The notes under the pieces were generated by a model that was not told the DNA's origin, searched no databases, and saw nothing but the letters and a program-made list of their open reading frames with translations. This document shows, in pieces, positions 1 to 10,864 of a stretch of 64,000 nt of DNA. The translations under genes were made by a program, and so were the position numbers. The stretch is taken from NCBI GenBank assembly GCA_037179385.1, contig CM074179.1, positions 68,777,806 to 68,841,805 on the forward strand, in the 5' to 3' direction. Within the stretch, counting starts at the first letter, position 1, and each line of letters begins with the position of its first letter. The DNA comes from Holothuria scabra. Lineage: Eukaryota; Echinodermata; Holothuroidea; Aspidochirotida; Holothuriidae.

Positions 1-19
1 TTTGGGTTTGGCCCTTTAA
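1..19 (+). repeat. Right end of a MITE-A copy (TTAAAGGGCC-terminated)
   Basis: The first 19 bases match the right terminus of the MITE-A family seen complete at 7019-7328 and 20710-21030 (TTTGGGG..GGCCCTTTAA). The rest of the copy lies outside the window. Confidence 0.5.
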
Positions 20-235
20 GGTAAACACCAAGCACAATGACAGTAGGTTCGATTTATAAATCTTCAGTATGACCCGGCCATGACTCGAACCCCCAAACAC
101 CAAGCACAATGACAGTAGGTGCGATTAATAAAATCTTCAGTATGACCCGGCCATGACTCGAACCCCCAACCTCCTGACTGCAAGTCAGATGCTCTCATCA
201 CTTGATCCTGCAGTCGGCTAAGCTCCCGGTAGGAA
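20..235 (-). repeat. tRNA-derived SINE, minus orientation, with an internal 71-bp duplication
   Basis: On the minus strand a tRNA-like head has an A-box-like stretch, an anticodon-arm-like stem and a B box (GGTTCGAGTC), followed by the body shared by other copies in the window (ACCTACTGTCATTGTGCTTGG). About 71 bases are repeated head to tail near 25-95 and 96-167. No acceptor-stem pairing is evident, so this is a SINE and not a tRNA gene. Confidence 0.65.
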
Positions 236-909
236 CATAGCAATCCCAAGTCCTACCAATAGCGGCCGTTTTTCGAAAGGATGCCGACTGCAAAAGTTTG
301 GGGTTTAATTAAAGAAAAGATAGAAATATTTGGTCCGTGTTACTTCAGTTTGCAAGAGGGTTAGAAATTCCGGGTTTTGAAACCTCTTTCTCGACAAATT
401 TCAATTTTCCCAACCCTTATCCTAATCGCCGTCCTAAAAATGTCTTATTTTTCTCCAGACGCAGACCAATTACATTGCTCTTGTGCTGAAGGGAATAATA
501 TCAGAACACTTTTTGATGACAAAGTCAAAAGGTGGGATGGAGAATTATCACCTTCAACTACACTGATCTCGGCATTGAGACATGTAACATTTCTTACGAA
601 ACATGAGTTGCGTCTGAGTCAACTTCTTGATCTTCCAAGCTGACAAAAAGATAACTGAACTTCATACTTCATATCCACGAACCAACACCTCCCTGACTCA
701 ATACTGTGTCTTTTTTGAGCCAAGTTCATCCTGAACAAAACCCAGTAGCATCATCATGATGAACGTTAATTTCATTAAATCAACATATGCTTAACTGCTC
801 TGTACCACTTTAAGGTATGTTTAAGGGAACTTTAGAGTAAAATTACACGAGGATGTCAAAAAAATATTTTTTACAACTGGTTACAGAAAAAATATTCACT
901 TAAACATTC
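236..909. other. Unassigned AT-rich sequence
   Basis: Short open frames occur but none resembles a known protein or has convincing splice sites. No repeat was recognised. Confidence 0.4.
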
Positions 910-924
910 ATTCAGATGGAGTCC

Positions 925-1110
925 GCGTTTTTGGTCTAGCGGTAGTCACGCGGAAGGCCCGGGCTCGATTCACAGGTCTATTCATAAGAAATACTCTAAA
1001 AATGGAACCTACTGCCGTTGTACGTGAGGCTCCGCACAAGCAATAGAGTAGGAAAAACAAGCTAGTGAGCCACAACTGGAAAAAGGCCATGACCGGCTCA
1101 ACAAGTAAAG
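925..1110 (+). repeat. tRNA-derived SINE (tRNA-Val-like head), plus orientation
   Basis: The head reads GGTCTAGCGGTAG then a CGCGGAAG anticodon-arm remnant and a B box GGGCTCGATTC. The body has the family signature TGGAACCTACTGCCGTTGT, then GAGTAGGAAAAACAAGC and GAGCCACAACTGGAAAAAGG. The same modules recur at 8535, 30668, 45996 and 56390. Confidence 0.75.
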
Positions 1111-2210
1111 GGTCTTAGTTACCCCCATTGAGGAAATTTCTACTCCGATCATCATTTTAAAGCAGTTTGACTAACTACTGTCCTTTAAAGGAAAAGGTTT
1201 TCCAAAGCTTTCGTCAAATACCAAACCCATTTTATGATATGTATACAAACACTATGAAGTTTTTACTCCATTCTTATTCTTTTGTTAGGTATTAATTTCC
1301 TCTTTTTCCAAAGCTTCATTTTTCATTCAGAGGTGCTTAAACCTCAAAGCTTCCGGGGGCTCCTTCCCCTGGACCCCCACCCCAGACTCGAAATCCCCTT
1401 ATAACATGGTCCTTTGACCTGAGGTCCCCCCCCCCCCCCACACACACACACACACATACACAACTTTGAGTGCTTGAGACGATCAAATCGTATCATAATG
1501 AATAAACTTTGAGATGTACGAGTCCTTTCTTTGAATCAAGCAACTATTTCATAGTTAGGTGGGCTTTAAAACTCCAACTAACTACTGTAACTTACTACAG
1601 TAACTTACTACAGTAACTATCTCATAATTCGGTGGGCACTGACCCTGGGAAGGTTGGCTAGATTTCCAAAGCGTTTCACCCTTCTTTGCATAACACCTTT
1701 GTTAAAATCTTCTACCCTGGTGCTGATACTAAGAACTAAAATTGTCAGGCCCTTGAGCTCTCTACAGGCCTTAAAGGGCAAGAGAAGTCGCTCCGAACTT
1801 AATAAACGCAAACAGCTAAATCTCAAAAGTTTCTTTTTATTTCTCTTTAGAAGTATCTTCCATAATATTTTGAGACTTCATTACTGCATTTACATGGCCA
1901 AATAGTTACTCCTGGTAAATTTTGCACTTTTGGAGAAGAAATCATGTCACATAAATCTCAAGAGCCAATCACGAAACAGGACAGTCCACTCGGATTCATT
2001 CAAGGTGTGGTCACTACATTCCCCCTTTCAGTCATTAAACAAACTTCCAGCTAGTTGCCTTGTAAACTCGGACAAAGCTTTTCTAAGTTTGCTCAATTTT
2101 ACGCAACATAGGCATAATAATACCTAGACAATTACATCCAAATTACAATGTCATTTAAGGTCTAATTCTCTACAAATTTTCTAGTAGCCCACAAAAATTC
2201 TTAATTGGTA
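1111..2210. other. Unassigned sequence with a C-run/CA microsatellite
   Basis: A poly-C run (1426-1439) passes directly into a CA repeat (1440-1462). A 15-bp motif, TAACTTACTACAG, repeats near 1582-1617. Open frames at 1654-1905 and 1930-2127 have no recognisable domain. Confidence 0.4.
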
Positions 2211-2214
2211 CATC

Positions 2215-2432
2215 TCTTTGATTGACAGAGAAAGGCAGGAATACCAAAGCTCATATTACACAGCATGTACTGTATTGAGAGTGTTTTGATTACACATTTT
2301 CGAGACACCCTTAATTAAGCAATAAACTGAGCTGATGTCTGGATGAGGATGAGTTTTAGATAGTTTTGGTAGGAGGTTAAGGCAACAGGTTAGGAGAATT
2401 GGAACTGTTTGGGGTAAGAGGATCACACCTTT
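2215..2432 (+). repeat. MITE-A copy 1 (left end eroded)
   Basis: It shares with the copies at 7019-7328 and 20710-21030 the blocks TACCAAAGCT, TACTGAGAGTGTTTTGAT (with changes), the AATAAACTGAG region, and the right terminus CTGTTTGGGGTAAGAGG..CCTTT. The left TIR is not recognisable. Confidence 0.6.
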
Positions 2433-2550
2433 AGAGTACATGTTTGACCGCATGAGTTTTTCGGTAGTCCTGTAAGTTGTGGATGAAATTAATTTTTGAC
2501 ACAGATACTCATTTCCTTTCCTTAGAATACGACAACTGTTGTGACGTTTG

Positions 2551-3702
2551 TCAAATTTTAGAATCCATTACTTCAGGTGGGCATGGGTTTGGTGGGGGCG
2601 GCGGTTTGTTCTTTACCGTTATTCCAATGCATGCAACAAAAATCAAGATTGCGCCTACATACGATGTCCAAATTGGCGGAATACGAAGGAAAACAAGCTG
2701 CCATAAATAAGCAAAAATGATTTCTGTGGTAGATATGACTGTTACTAGAGTTGCAGTTTCAACCTTTAAGGCAAAGAAAAGTGAGATGTGGCCAAAAACA
2801 TAACAAATGCCAGCCAGTAGAGTGTATAACCATTCATGCATACTTGGACAGCGCCATCTATTCAGTATTAACGACACGACTCCACTCGATAATACGACTG
2901 ACGTAGCGTTGAAGAATAAACAAAAGAAGCTATTCACCCCAAGTTTGGACAGTTTTCTATTAAACACAACAAACAGAGCAATGGTCACAGATCCCGCTAA
3001 TGCGTATAACACACCGAGAATAAGAATATCATACTTTGTATCTACTCCATCGAACTGGAATATAAAAGGTGGTCTAGCGATAAAGATGACTCCTCCAAGA
3101 GATAAAGCTGCAAAAACTAAGTCAAACAACCGCACTGGTTCTTTCAAAATAAGCCAACTGAAGAAACCGACTTGAATGAGGGCAGTGTACATGATTGTCA
3201 CTGCGTCGCCGACGGCCATGTAGGTTAAGGCAAGTGCGAGAAAACACGTGTTTCCCGCCTGGCAAGTACCACTACCAAGAAGCCACAGATAATGTTTGTA
3301 GTCTCGTGAAGGGCGCACACCTTTATAAATTATCAGAACAGTACAACATATCATCAAAACAGCCACATGCATGAAAACGACCTGGAAGGAGTCTAAAGTA
3401 TTGGTTAAAACGTCGACTAGGAGGCTTTGAACAGAAAAAAATAAGGGTGATAGGAACGTAAGCAGCAATCCATGACGTCTGCGAAGGATTCTGAATAATT
3501 TGCATGAAAACTTTGGTTCAGTTTGCTTACACGATGCCCTTCCATTTTGAAATTCATGTGCAGGAATGTTCTTTTTCTCAGCATCAAACTCATCTGCGAC
3601 GGTAACTTTGGGAATTTTTCCATTCATGGGGTCTGCGTTTTCTGCCGTTCTATTTGAACTTTGCAAAGGATCGAGATCCGTTGAATGGGCGGAGGTTGCC
3701 AT
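2551..3702 (-). CDS. SLC35G-like EamA-family transporter, paralogue A
   Basis: A 383-residue multipass membrane protein of the drug/metabolite transporter superfamily, closest by eye to SLC35G1-type proteins. That family holds nucleotide-sugar-transporter relatives, and the substrate here is unknown. A polar N-terminal tail of about 77 residues precedes ten predicted helices near 78-95, 108-126, 138-164, 170-186, 192-209, 226-247, 258-280, 291-312, 319-339 and 345-363, which form two EamA repeats. Typical landmarks are LALTYMAVGDA, the FIARPPFIF segment after helix 5, and a proline-rich tail. I chose the ATG at 3702 (GAAATGGCAACC context). The open frame runs 13 codons further upstream, but that stretch reads as a pyrimidine-rich splice acceptor ending in CATAG, so it is probably intron. 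The coding region is therefore one exon. Paralogue B lies at 41438-42601 on the same strand. Confidence 0.85.
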   Translation of the reverse strand: MATSAHSTDLDPLQSSNRTAENADPMNGKIPKVTVADEFDAEKKNIPAHEFQNGRASCKQTEPKFSCKLFRILRRRHGLLLTFLSPLFFSVQSLLVDVLTNTLDSFQVVFMHVAVLMICCTVLIIYKGVRPSRDYKHYLWLLGSGTCQAGNTCFLALALTYMAVGDAVTIMYTALIQVGFFSWLILKEPVRLFDLVFAALSLGGVIFIARPPFIFQFDGVDTKYDILILGVLYALAGSVTIALFVVFNRKLSKLGVNSFFCLFFNATSVVLSSGVVSLILNRWRCPSMHEWLYTLLAGICYVFGHISLFFALKVETATLVTVISTTEIIFAYLWQLVFLRIPPIWTSYVGAILIFVACIGITVKNKPPPPPNPCPPEVMDSKI

Positions 3703-3735
3703 TTCTATGAAGAACAATGAAGAAAGGTTTAATAA
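3703..3735 (-). promoter_or_regulatory. Putative 3' splice acceptor of a 5'UTR intron, SLC35G-like A
   Basis: On the minus strand a pyrimidine-rich tract ends CTTCATAG two bases before the chosen ATG. Paralogue B has an acceptor-like sequence in the equivalent place, which supports a conserved intron in the 5'UTR. The upstream exon was not located. Confidence 0.5.
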
Positions 3736-4530
3736 GCACACTAATACTGAGGAATCTTCAAGAGTGCAAACCTGCTTCTAAAATAATTAGGTTTCAGGAA
3801 AGGAAGGAGTTACAGTAACAAAACTCCATGTTCAGAACAACAGGATAGTACAGTAGTTTATAGTACCTCTTGCAATTACATGCAAGTTTACAATGATTTC
3901 CTCAGAAACATATTTAGCCTGCTTTTCAGTAAATTTCTTTGCCAAACTATCACAAATTAATAAAGGAGTTTTTTATCAAAACCAACGCACCACAACTTGA
4001 AATGTACACCACGAAGTGCGGGGATGGTTTTGAAAAAGAGGAACTGATTTCACTCTGAAAGCTGTGTAAAGGAATTAAACACTTTTGTAAACCCTGTTCG
4101 CCCCAATTTGTAAACAAGTTCAAGATACTAAGTATGCGAGTATAATTCCAGCTTGTTTAATTACAAGATATTTAGTGTTTTTTTATCTTAACATCTTTAG
4201 AATATAAACATGCTTACAAACTGGGGGCAAACTGAGTGTTTAATTGCTAAGCACATTTTTGATTGCTGTCAAGACAATTAACACAAAACAATCCCCCCCC
4301 CCGGTCTTTTCCCCGTGGACTCCCCCAGGGGTCCTAAAACACTAACAAAACTTGTGCTTTGCACTCAATTTCACAGAAAGTGCAAAATCTTTTGCCATCC
4401 CAACAATTTGTCGTGCCCTTCATTTGCCTCCCCCCCCCCCACTTTTGGAATCATGTTGCCGCCTCTGATGCGAATTACTGAGGTATTCCCCGACAAAGTA
4501 CTGTAAGACATACAGATAAGCACCAAGTGG
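3736..4530. other. Upstream region of SLC35G-like A, unassigned
   Basis: It probably contains the non-coding first exon and promoter of the transporter, but no TATA box or donor site could be fixed. Poly-C runs occur near 4290 and 4430. Confidence 0.3.
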
Positions 4531-4835
4531 CACTGGCGGATCCAGGGGGCAACTAGGGTTAACTGCCCCCCCCCCCCCATGACCAGTCTAGGGCCCCTCA
4601 ATACCAGAAAAATGCGCCCTCTGCATCTAAAAGTTAAGGAAAAACTGCCCGAAAAGTAAAAAAAAAAAAGGTCCCCAGAGTTTCCAACCGTATAGCTATA
4701 TATAACTATGGCAATGGGAGTTGGTCTCCGAAATGTAGTCGGTCAAATTCAAGAGTATGCAGCCCCTACATGATGTTGGCGCCCCCCTTTTCGAACTGCC
4801 TCCGCCCCTTCAGCTAGGGGCTGGATCCGCCATTG
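4531..4835. mobile_element. hAT-like non-autonomous element (eroded)
   Basis: The left end CACTGGCGGATCCAGGG is mirrored by GGCTGGATCCGCCATTG at the right, an imperfect TIR. The flanking 8-mers (CCAAGTGG and CCAGCTGT) agree at five positions, a decayed 8-bp target duplication. It has C/G-rich subterminal runs and no coding capacity. Confidence 0.55.
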
Positions 4836-5339
4836 CCAGCTGTCACCAATATAACCGATTTCGGACATGCATGAAGTCACAGACTCCTGAAAAAAAAGGG
4901 TCAGGGCCCAGAAAAAATTAACGAGAAAGTACAACTAAAAGCCTTAAAACCGAGGAACACAATATGGACTGCTACACGATCAGTACTTGTAATTTATTTA
5001 CAACATACACTCATTAACAGCAAAACAACCAGAAAGCCAAAAGGCTTAGTGATTCCTTGCCCCTGAAATGTAAGCTTTTTTTTTTCAAATTGACAGTGCT
5101 CTGTCATGCTTTTCGAATTGACAGTGCTCCGTAATGTACAGTACTCACAAAGTATACATGGAAGGCATCTCAACTTACGTAATTGGGGTCCTGGATGACA
5201 TCTGACCACCTAGAACTAGGGTTCTGCTCACTATATCACATCCACATATTATGTGTGAATTTTTTCAGTATCCAAGACTCCAACCATAAGAAATTGTTTA
5301 AACATGATATTGAGACTTCCCTTACAAAAAAAGGTGAGG
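4836..5339. other. Unassigned sequence
   Basis: A short direct repeat (TTGACAGTGCTC) occurs near 5091 and 5119. Nothing else was recognised. Confidence 0.3.
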
Positions 5340-5625
5340 CAATGGGCGTCAAATTCACAGGTTTTCACGGGTTTTTTTCAGGGGTTATCACAGGTTTTTG
5401 CATGAAAACCTGTGATTTCCCTTGACATTGACGCAGGTTGATCATTTGCCGCAGGTTCGACACAGGTTTGTTACGGTTTTGACACAGGTTTTATGTGCAA
5501 AACGTGTGGTGATAAAAACTAGGATTAACAAAGAATTCTTCCACAAAACCTGTGGCTTGATATTAAAGGCAAGGAAAGGTGTGCAAAACCTGTGTCAAAC
5601 ATGTGAGTAGCAGGTTCCAAAAACG
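5340..5625. repeat. Cluster of CACAGGTTTT / AAAACCTGTG motifs
   Basis: At least eight copies of the core CAGGTTT or its complement are scattered in both orientations, for example near 5358, 5389, 5406, 5461, 5482, 5545 and 5585. The spacing is irregular. The cluster directly precedes the 147-bp tandem array and may belong to the same mobile element. Confidence 0.5.
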
Positions 5626-5689
5626 AAGGTTTGTCACCCAAGAACACACGTGATTTCCTTTGTTTTTCCATGCATGATCACACATGGTA

Positions 5690-6430
5690 CAGACACAGGC
5701 TGACGCACCTTTTTGGTAAGGGTTTGACCTCTCTGACCCAAATGACGTTTGACCTTCACCACGAACAATAGGGATCATCTATTCAATATGACCAAATGGA
5801 ACAACACATACACCAAACGTGAGATCAGTCACACTTATCTTTCTTGAATCTTGCAAACAAGCTATCTCTAAGGAATTTGCCATTTGGCCTCTGACCCAAA
5901 TGACCTTTGACCTCAGAGAAAATCGATTGGGATCATTTACTCAATAGGACCAACCTACACACTAAATATGTGTATAGTCACATGTATCGTTCTTGAGATA
6001 TCGTGATTACAACGTTTAAGCCTTTTGACCTCTCATGACCCCATATGACCTTCGACCTCTACGAAAATCGATACGGATCATCTATTCAGCCCCCAACCAA
6101 ACCCACACACCAAATGAGCATAGATCTATGTACCGTTCTTGAGATATCGTGTTCACAACGTGTTTTGACTTTTGACCTCCCATGAACCCAAATGACCTTG
6201 ACCTCTACCACAAACAATAGGGATCATCTACTCAATATGGCCAACCCACACACTAAATATGAGATAAATCTCACTAACCCTTCTTGAGATATCGTGTAAA
6301 CAAGCCAAAGGCATCACACACCCACGCACATACTACACACATGCACACACACAACCACACACACACACAGACAAACACACGGCATCACCATTGCATCGAT
6401 TCCTTGGCTGCCTTCGGCAAGGAATCAACA
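5690..6430 (+). mobile_element. Tandem-core element (pearl/Helentron-like), four ~147-bp monomers
   Basis: Four monomers are phased by TTCTTGA(GATATCGTG) at 5841, 5990, 6136 and 6281, giving spacings of 149, 146 and 145 bp. Each carries a cluster of TGACC-type half sites. The array runs into a CA-rich microsatellite (about 6305-6382) and then a hairpin-capable end, TTCCTTGGCTGCCTTCGGCAAGGAA, near 6398. A ~150-bp tandem core, microsatellite and terminal hairpin resemble the pearl/Helentron-type non-autonomous elements of marine invertebrates. That family assignment is inference. It has no coding capacity. Confidence 0.55.
5901..5913 (-). promoter_or_regulatory. Perfect DR1 nuclear-receptor-like motif
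   Basis: TGACCTTTGACCT is the complement of two AGGTCA half sites spaced by one base, the classical DR1 bound by HNF4, RXR and PPAR-type receptors. The equivalent positions of the other monomers carry variants (5743-5755, 6046-6058, 6193-6204). The motif is seen directly. Any regulatory role is unproven. Confidence 0.35.
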
Positions 6431-7018
6431 ACCAGACAGACACAACAGTCCCAAAAAGATCGAATGTGACAGGTTGGTGAACAGGCATGTTTGATCTTTG
6501 CGGTGACCTGAACTGATGGTTGACGTACCTCCAGTAATTAGGTTTACCAAGTGCAGCGTTGTTGGGAATGGCTAGGGAACAACACCATCTCTGCTCCAGA
6601 GTACTACAGTACTCACAGCATGTACTGTACTATTGTACAGTAGGTACTGTCAAACAGCCTGAAACAGGAAGATCTTAATGACGACTCATAAAAACACATG
6701 CCAGCCTCAGACGATCGTTCAATGTAAACATTCGTGCACATCTCTACCTTTTGGCTAAGACAATCGTGGGTACTCCTGTAGATGTTCTTTACCTTCAATC
6801 TCACCCAAGGCTAACCTTTAACCTAACAGGTTTGGAGACTTAAAAATGGTCAGTTCAGTAGTACTGTGTCCTTTATGAACGGACTTCCTTGGTCAACAAA
6901 ATTCCCTCCATGGTATATTCAGTTTGAAAGCATTTTCAATGAAAGCTCCTGTAATAGAAAGAACCAAAATTCAAAATTATTGTCAAGGGTATGTAGTGAA
7001 AAGCTGAAAGTCATCACC
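6431..7018. other. Unassigned sequence
   Basis: No gene or recognised repeat. TACTGTA/TACAGTA words are frequent near 6600-6650, as in much of this genome. Confidence 0.3.
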
Positions 7019-7328
7019 TTTGAAGGGCTAATCCTCTCACCCCAAAATACAATTCTAATAGGGGTTTACCGAAATTCTCAACTGGCTCAGCGCTTTGATT
7101 AACAGCTAAATAACAAAATGCAGAGTACCAAAGCTAATACTACAGAGCATAAATTGTACTGAGAGTGTTTTGATGATACACGTAAAGCTTTTTTGCACTT
7201 ACCCTGAAGCATTAAAATGAGATTGTGTCTGGTCGAGGAATAATTTCAGATAATTGTGGGAGGGGCTTAAGTACGTAAGAAGATTAGAAGAGTTGGTACT
7301 GTTTGGGGTGAGAGACTTGGGCCTTTAA
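7019..7328 (+). mobile_element. MITE-A copy 2, near full length
   Basis: About 310 bp bounded by inverted ends GAAGGGCTAATCCTCTCACC and GGGGTGAGAGACTTGGGCC. The interior matches the reverse complement of 20710-21030 almost throughout (CCGAAATTCTCAAcTGGCTC, CAGAGTACCAAAGCT, TTGTGGGAGGGGCTTAAGTA). No coding capacity. Confidence 0.75.
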
Positions 7329-8460
7329 TTCAAATACTGTAAAATTCATAACGATCTTTTGTCATTGTGAGAAACACATACAGTACCCCATACTACACCT
7401 ACTTCCTACAGGAATCGCTATTCAGGATTTATAAGGGTATTAGTGCAGTTTGGAAAAAATGGTGTGTATGAAATAAACCCCACATAATATCCCCATTCTG
7501 GACACTCCTTCCTACAGTTTATTGGGTTCTACCATTTTAGAGTAGGGGAGTAAATGTACCGATATCGAAGCTGCTATCATCATATTACAATCACAACTCT
7601 CACCAAGCACACAAACATGTAAATCTGCAGTATGCTGATGGACTGATTCAAAGGGGAGGTTTAAGCAAAAAATTAATTTTCGCATGTGAAAGAAGAACTA
7701 AATATACTTAGCGTGGTGAAATTTTCATTCAAACTGGACATGTCTTTCTCAAGATAACAGAACATGAAGTTACTAGATTTGTGTTCACAAGTGATATTGA
7801 CACATTGACAAAGAATGCTTTGCTTCCCTTTGTTTTTATACTGTTGTTGTGTTGTGTTGACCTTTACAATGGGATCTCTCCATGGGGCTTGCAAAGTTTA
7901 AAAAGTTCTCATGCCACTTATGCAATCACATCTTGATAATATGAGACTGTTGAGTAGAAAATTGGCTGTAAAGTTTAAAGAAAAACAAAAGACTGTCCAT
8001 TAATGTGGGGATATGATGTCATAACTTGCTTCAAGTTCACTATTTTTTGACAATTTGATACCTTTACTTGCTCATATCTTGAGAACCATACATCAGATTT
8101 ATCTCACTAAAATGTTTAGAATAAGTACCCCTCTAACATATCAAAACTTGATATGACCTTAAACCCTTTTATCTTGATGTTCCTATGGAATAAGGTTTGT
8201 GAGTCCAAACAAAAACAATAGCCGGTTGAAAAAGTAGCTTCATCATAAGACATCACTTAAATGTAACACTTGATGATGTTGTCTCTTCCTTAAGAAAATG
8301 TGACGAAGGTGTCACTTAAATATCTGTGAAAAACCCAATTGATTGTCCACAAGACAAAGTCCAATCATGCAACTGGTTTAATGATTATGTTTGATTGACA
8401 GCCCAAAGCACAAATCTGCAGGTCCATGTTGTACGTCTGGGCAGCAAATTCATTTATGTT
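7329..8460. other. Unassigned non-coding sequence
   Basis: No protein similarity or clear repeat structure. The region around 8040-8180 (TTGAGAACCATACATC, AACATATCAAAACTTGATATGA) looks repeat-like, but no second copy was found in the window. Confidence 0.3.
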
Positions 8461-8464
8461 CTAT

Positions 8465-8765
8465 CACAGCCTACATCCTATAGTCAAGAGGTCTGCAGTT
8501 CCAGTCCACTCACAGCCTACATCCATATAGTCGGGAGGACCAAAGTTAGGCCCCGGTCATACTGTATGTTACTGAAGACTTAAAAAATGGAAAATACAGT
8601 ACTGCCATTGTGCTTGGTGCTCAGCAGAAGCAATATTGGACTTAGGTACGGAAAACAAAGCCAGTGAGCCACAACTGGAAAAAGGCAGCCTGCTTGACTT
8701 ACTATAAACAGTTGGTTAGAAACTGGACCATAAAACTTGGAACTAACTACTGTATTAGCCAAACT
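8465..8765 (+). repeat. tRNA-derived SINE, plus orientation, diverged head
   Basis: The body modules are clear: ACTGCCATTGTGCTTGGTGCTC, AAAACAAAGCCAGTGAGCC, ACAACTGGAAAAAGGC, and the tail GGTTAGAAACTGGACC. A short direct duplication (CACAGCCTACATCC) lies in the head near 8467 and 8511. Same superfamily as 20-235 and 925-1110. Confidence 0.65.
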
Positions 8766-9135
8766 ACAATAACTCCTGTAGATCCCATAGTTTGCATACA
8801 TAGGCCTACTGTACTACTGATATGATGATGACGGATGTTAAGTCCAAAGCCTGCAACTGACAAACAGCATGATCAAACTTCCCCTTTTCCTTTTTGGAAT
8901 ATCCCTCCTCTGCTACAGTAGTCCTCAGTAAAGGATTGCTGTCGTTCCCTAGACTCTTTACACATACTTTACACAGTCCTTCCTCCAAAAAATTCAAAAT
9001 AGCAGGATGATGGTGGTCATTGTGACTACTAAAACAGACTACTGTACCTCCTGACAGTAAAGTTTGGATTTGTTTAACCAAACTTTGAGATGAAACTTGT
9101 CCCATTTACCTTACATACCTGCCATCTCACAAATT

Positions 9136-10864
9136 TTAAAGAGCCCATGAAATTACTCAATGACAATTATTTGGAGTAATTCTCTGACACTATCTGTCAA
9201 CAATAAAAGCATTTATTTTAAAAAATTCTGCCCCACAAAACAGAAATGATCAAGTGAAATGGTACCCCTTTCAGCACAACAGCTGAAAAATATAAAAGAT
9301 GTAAAAGTGCATTGAACCAAGAATGACATCATCACAGGAACCTACTGTAACTTCACAGTGTGTGTATTATAATGCTATGCTTAAGTAACATTTTGCTCAC
9401 AGAGTGCCTAGCATGAGACCAGTACTGGCCAAATAATTTTCTGAATTATATCTGAAGAATGTCCCAGTAAAGCCAAAAATATATCAATCAAAATTTGAAA
9501 TTCTCACTCCCAATTCCTCAAAAGGGAGTTTGTCATTAGTCACTCAAGCTGTCCCATTCATGTTACAGTAGGCCTACCAGTGGCGTCACCAGACTTTTCA
9601 TTCTGGGGGGGGGGGGGACATGGGGGCACACAATTTTTCAGGGGGGCATGTTCCCCCTGCCCCCCCCCCCCCCCCTTGGTGACGCCACTGAGGCCTACAG
9701 TATCAGTTTGAATTCTTTGTTTCCAGCGATGTACATGTAGTCGATCTATGACTAGACAGCAATTCTTTCAACCAGAAAAAAGAAAATATTTCACCTCACA
9801 TTCAGTCAGTTTGTTGAATAAGAAGACTGATATCTCACATGGATTGCTTTGAAAGACATCCCTCCCAAGTAAATTTGTCACAAAAATTAATGTGGAAATC
9901 ATATAATGGATCTTGTAATAGCATAGACTTCAAAATGCATGAAGTTGAAACAGTAACTTCATGCTACCTTCTGATAAAAATTCAGAATGCTTCCTAAAAT
10001 AACCAAAATATCAGCTAGTCACTTTCCCACTGTAATCACTGTTCCTTTTCTTTGAACCTAGTCAAATTGCAGCATGAGTACTGTACATGCATCCAAAACA
10101 ACACAGAACTTGTTGGTAGTAAGTCAGCCACTGTGCAGAATGGTATGCAGTATTGCATACAGGCCTGTGTAATGAGAGTGCTTCCTCCCCAATAAAATAA
10201 TAGTTACATAACATTGGAAGATAAATATCTGAAGTTTACATCCCCAGTGCCCCTCAGACTCGGTGTGTTCACTCCCCCTTTAAGGCTTCATGACTGAACA
10301 AGGAATATGCCCCACAGTCTGCTATGCAGGCAACATCCCCAGGAGCCTGAGGTATTTTTCTATGTGTATAACCTCTTACCAGGGAATTTCCAAACACTTG
10401 CATGATGTACACCAAACAATTTTCCCTGCTAGTTGGCTCAAGGAATATTGAGAAGTCACAAAACTCCATCTGTTGAACAGGGGTATTCCTATGTGTTGAA
10501 ACTCCCTTTTTCACCAGCTTTGTGAAGCAAACATAGGTTTAGGTTTTGTAATGATAATTTGTTGATTATATCAATCATTTTAGGCCATCTATACATGCAA
10601 GATCCTGTAACATCAACAGAGCAGGGTATACTTTAAGTGCAATATAGTACACACACTGTGAAGTTCCCGTGATGATGTCATTCTTGGTTCAATGCAATTT
10701 TACACTTTTCAGCCATTGTGCTGGAAGGGATACAATTTCACTTGAGCCTGTCTCTTTCGTGGGGTGGGATTTTTTAAAATAAATGCTGTTTTTGTTGAAA
10801 CAATAGATAGTGTCAGAGACTGACCCTAAATCATTGTTACTAAGTCATGTCAAGGGCTCTTTAA
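9136..10864. mobile_element. Foldback element with ~250-bp inverted arms
   Basis: The left arm (9136-9390) and right arm (about 10620-10864) are inverted copies of each other. Both start TTAAAGAGCCC and share CTCTGACACTATCT, AGCATTTATTTTAAAAAAT, CATTGAACCAAGAATGACAT and CTTCACAGTGTGTGTA. The 1.2-kb spacer has no recognisable gene and is itself hit by the hAT MITE at 9578-9690. Confidence 0.7.
9578..9690. mobile_element. Short hAT-type MITE (113 bp) with intact 8-bp target duplication
   Basis: The ends are CAGTGGCGTCACCAGACTT and CTTGGTGACGCCACTG, an inverted pair. Both flanks are AGGCCTAC (9570-9577 and 9691-9698), a perfect 8-bp duplication diagnostic of hAT transposition. The middle is G-run then C-run. 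Confidence 0.85.

Noticed and set aside
2807..3175. Plus-strand open frame inside SLC35G-like A
   Set aside because: It is the antisense shadow of a strongly supported membrane-protein gene.
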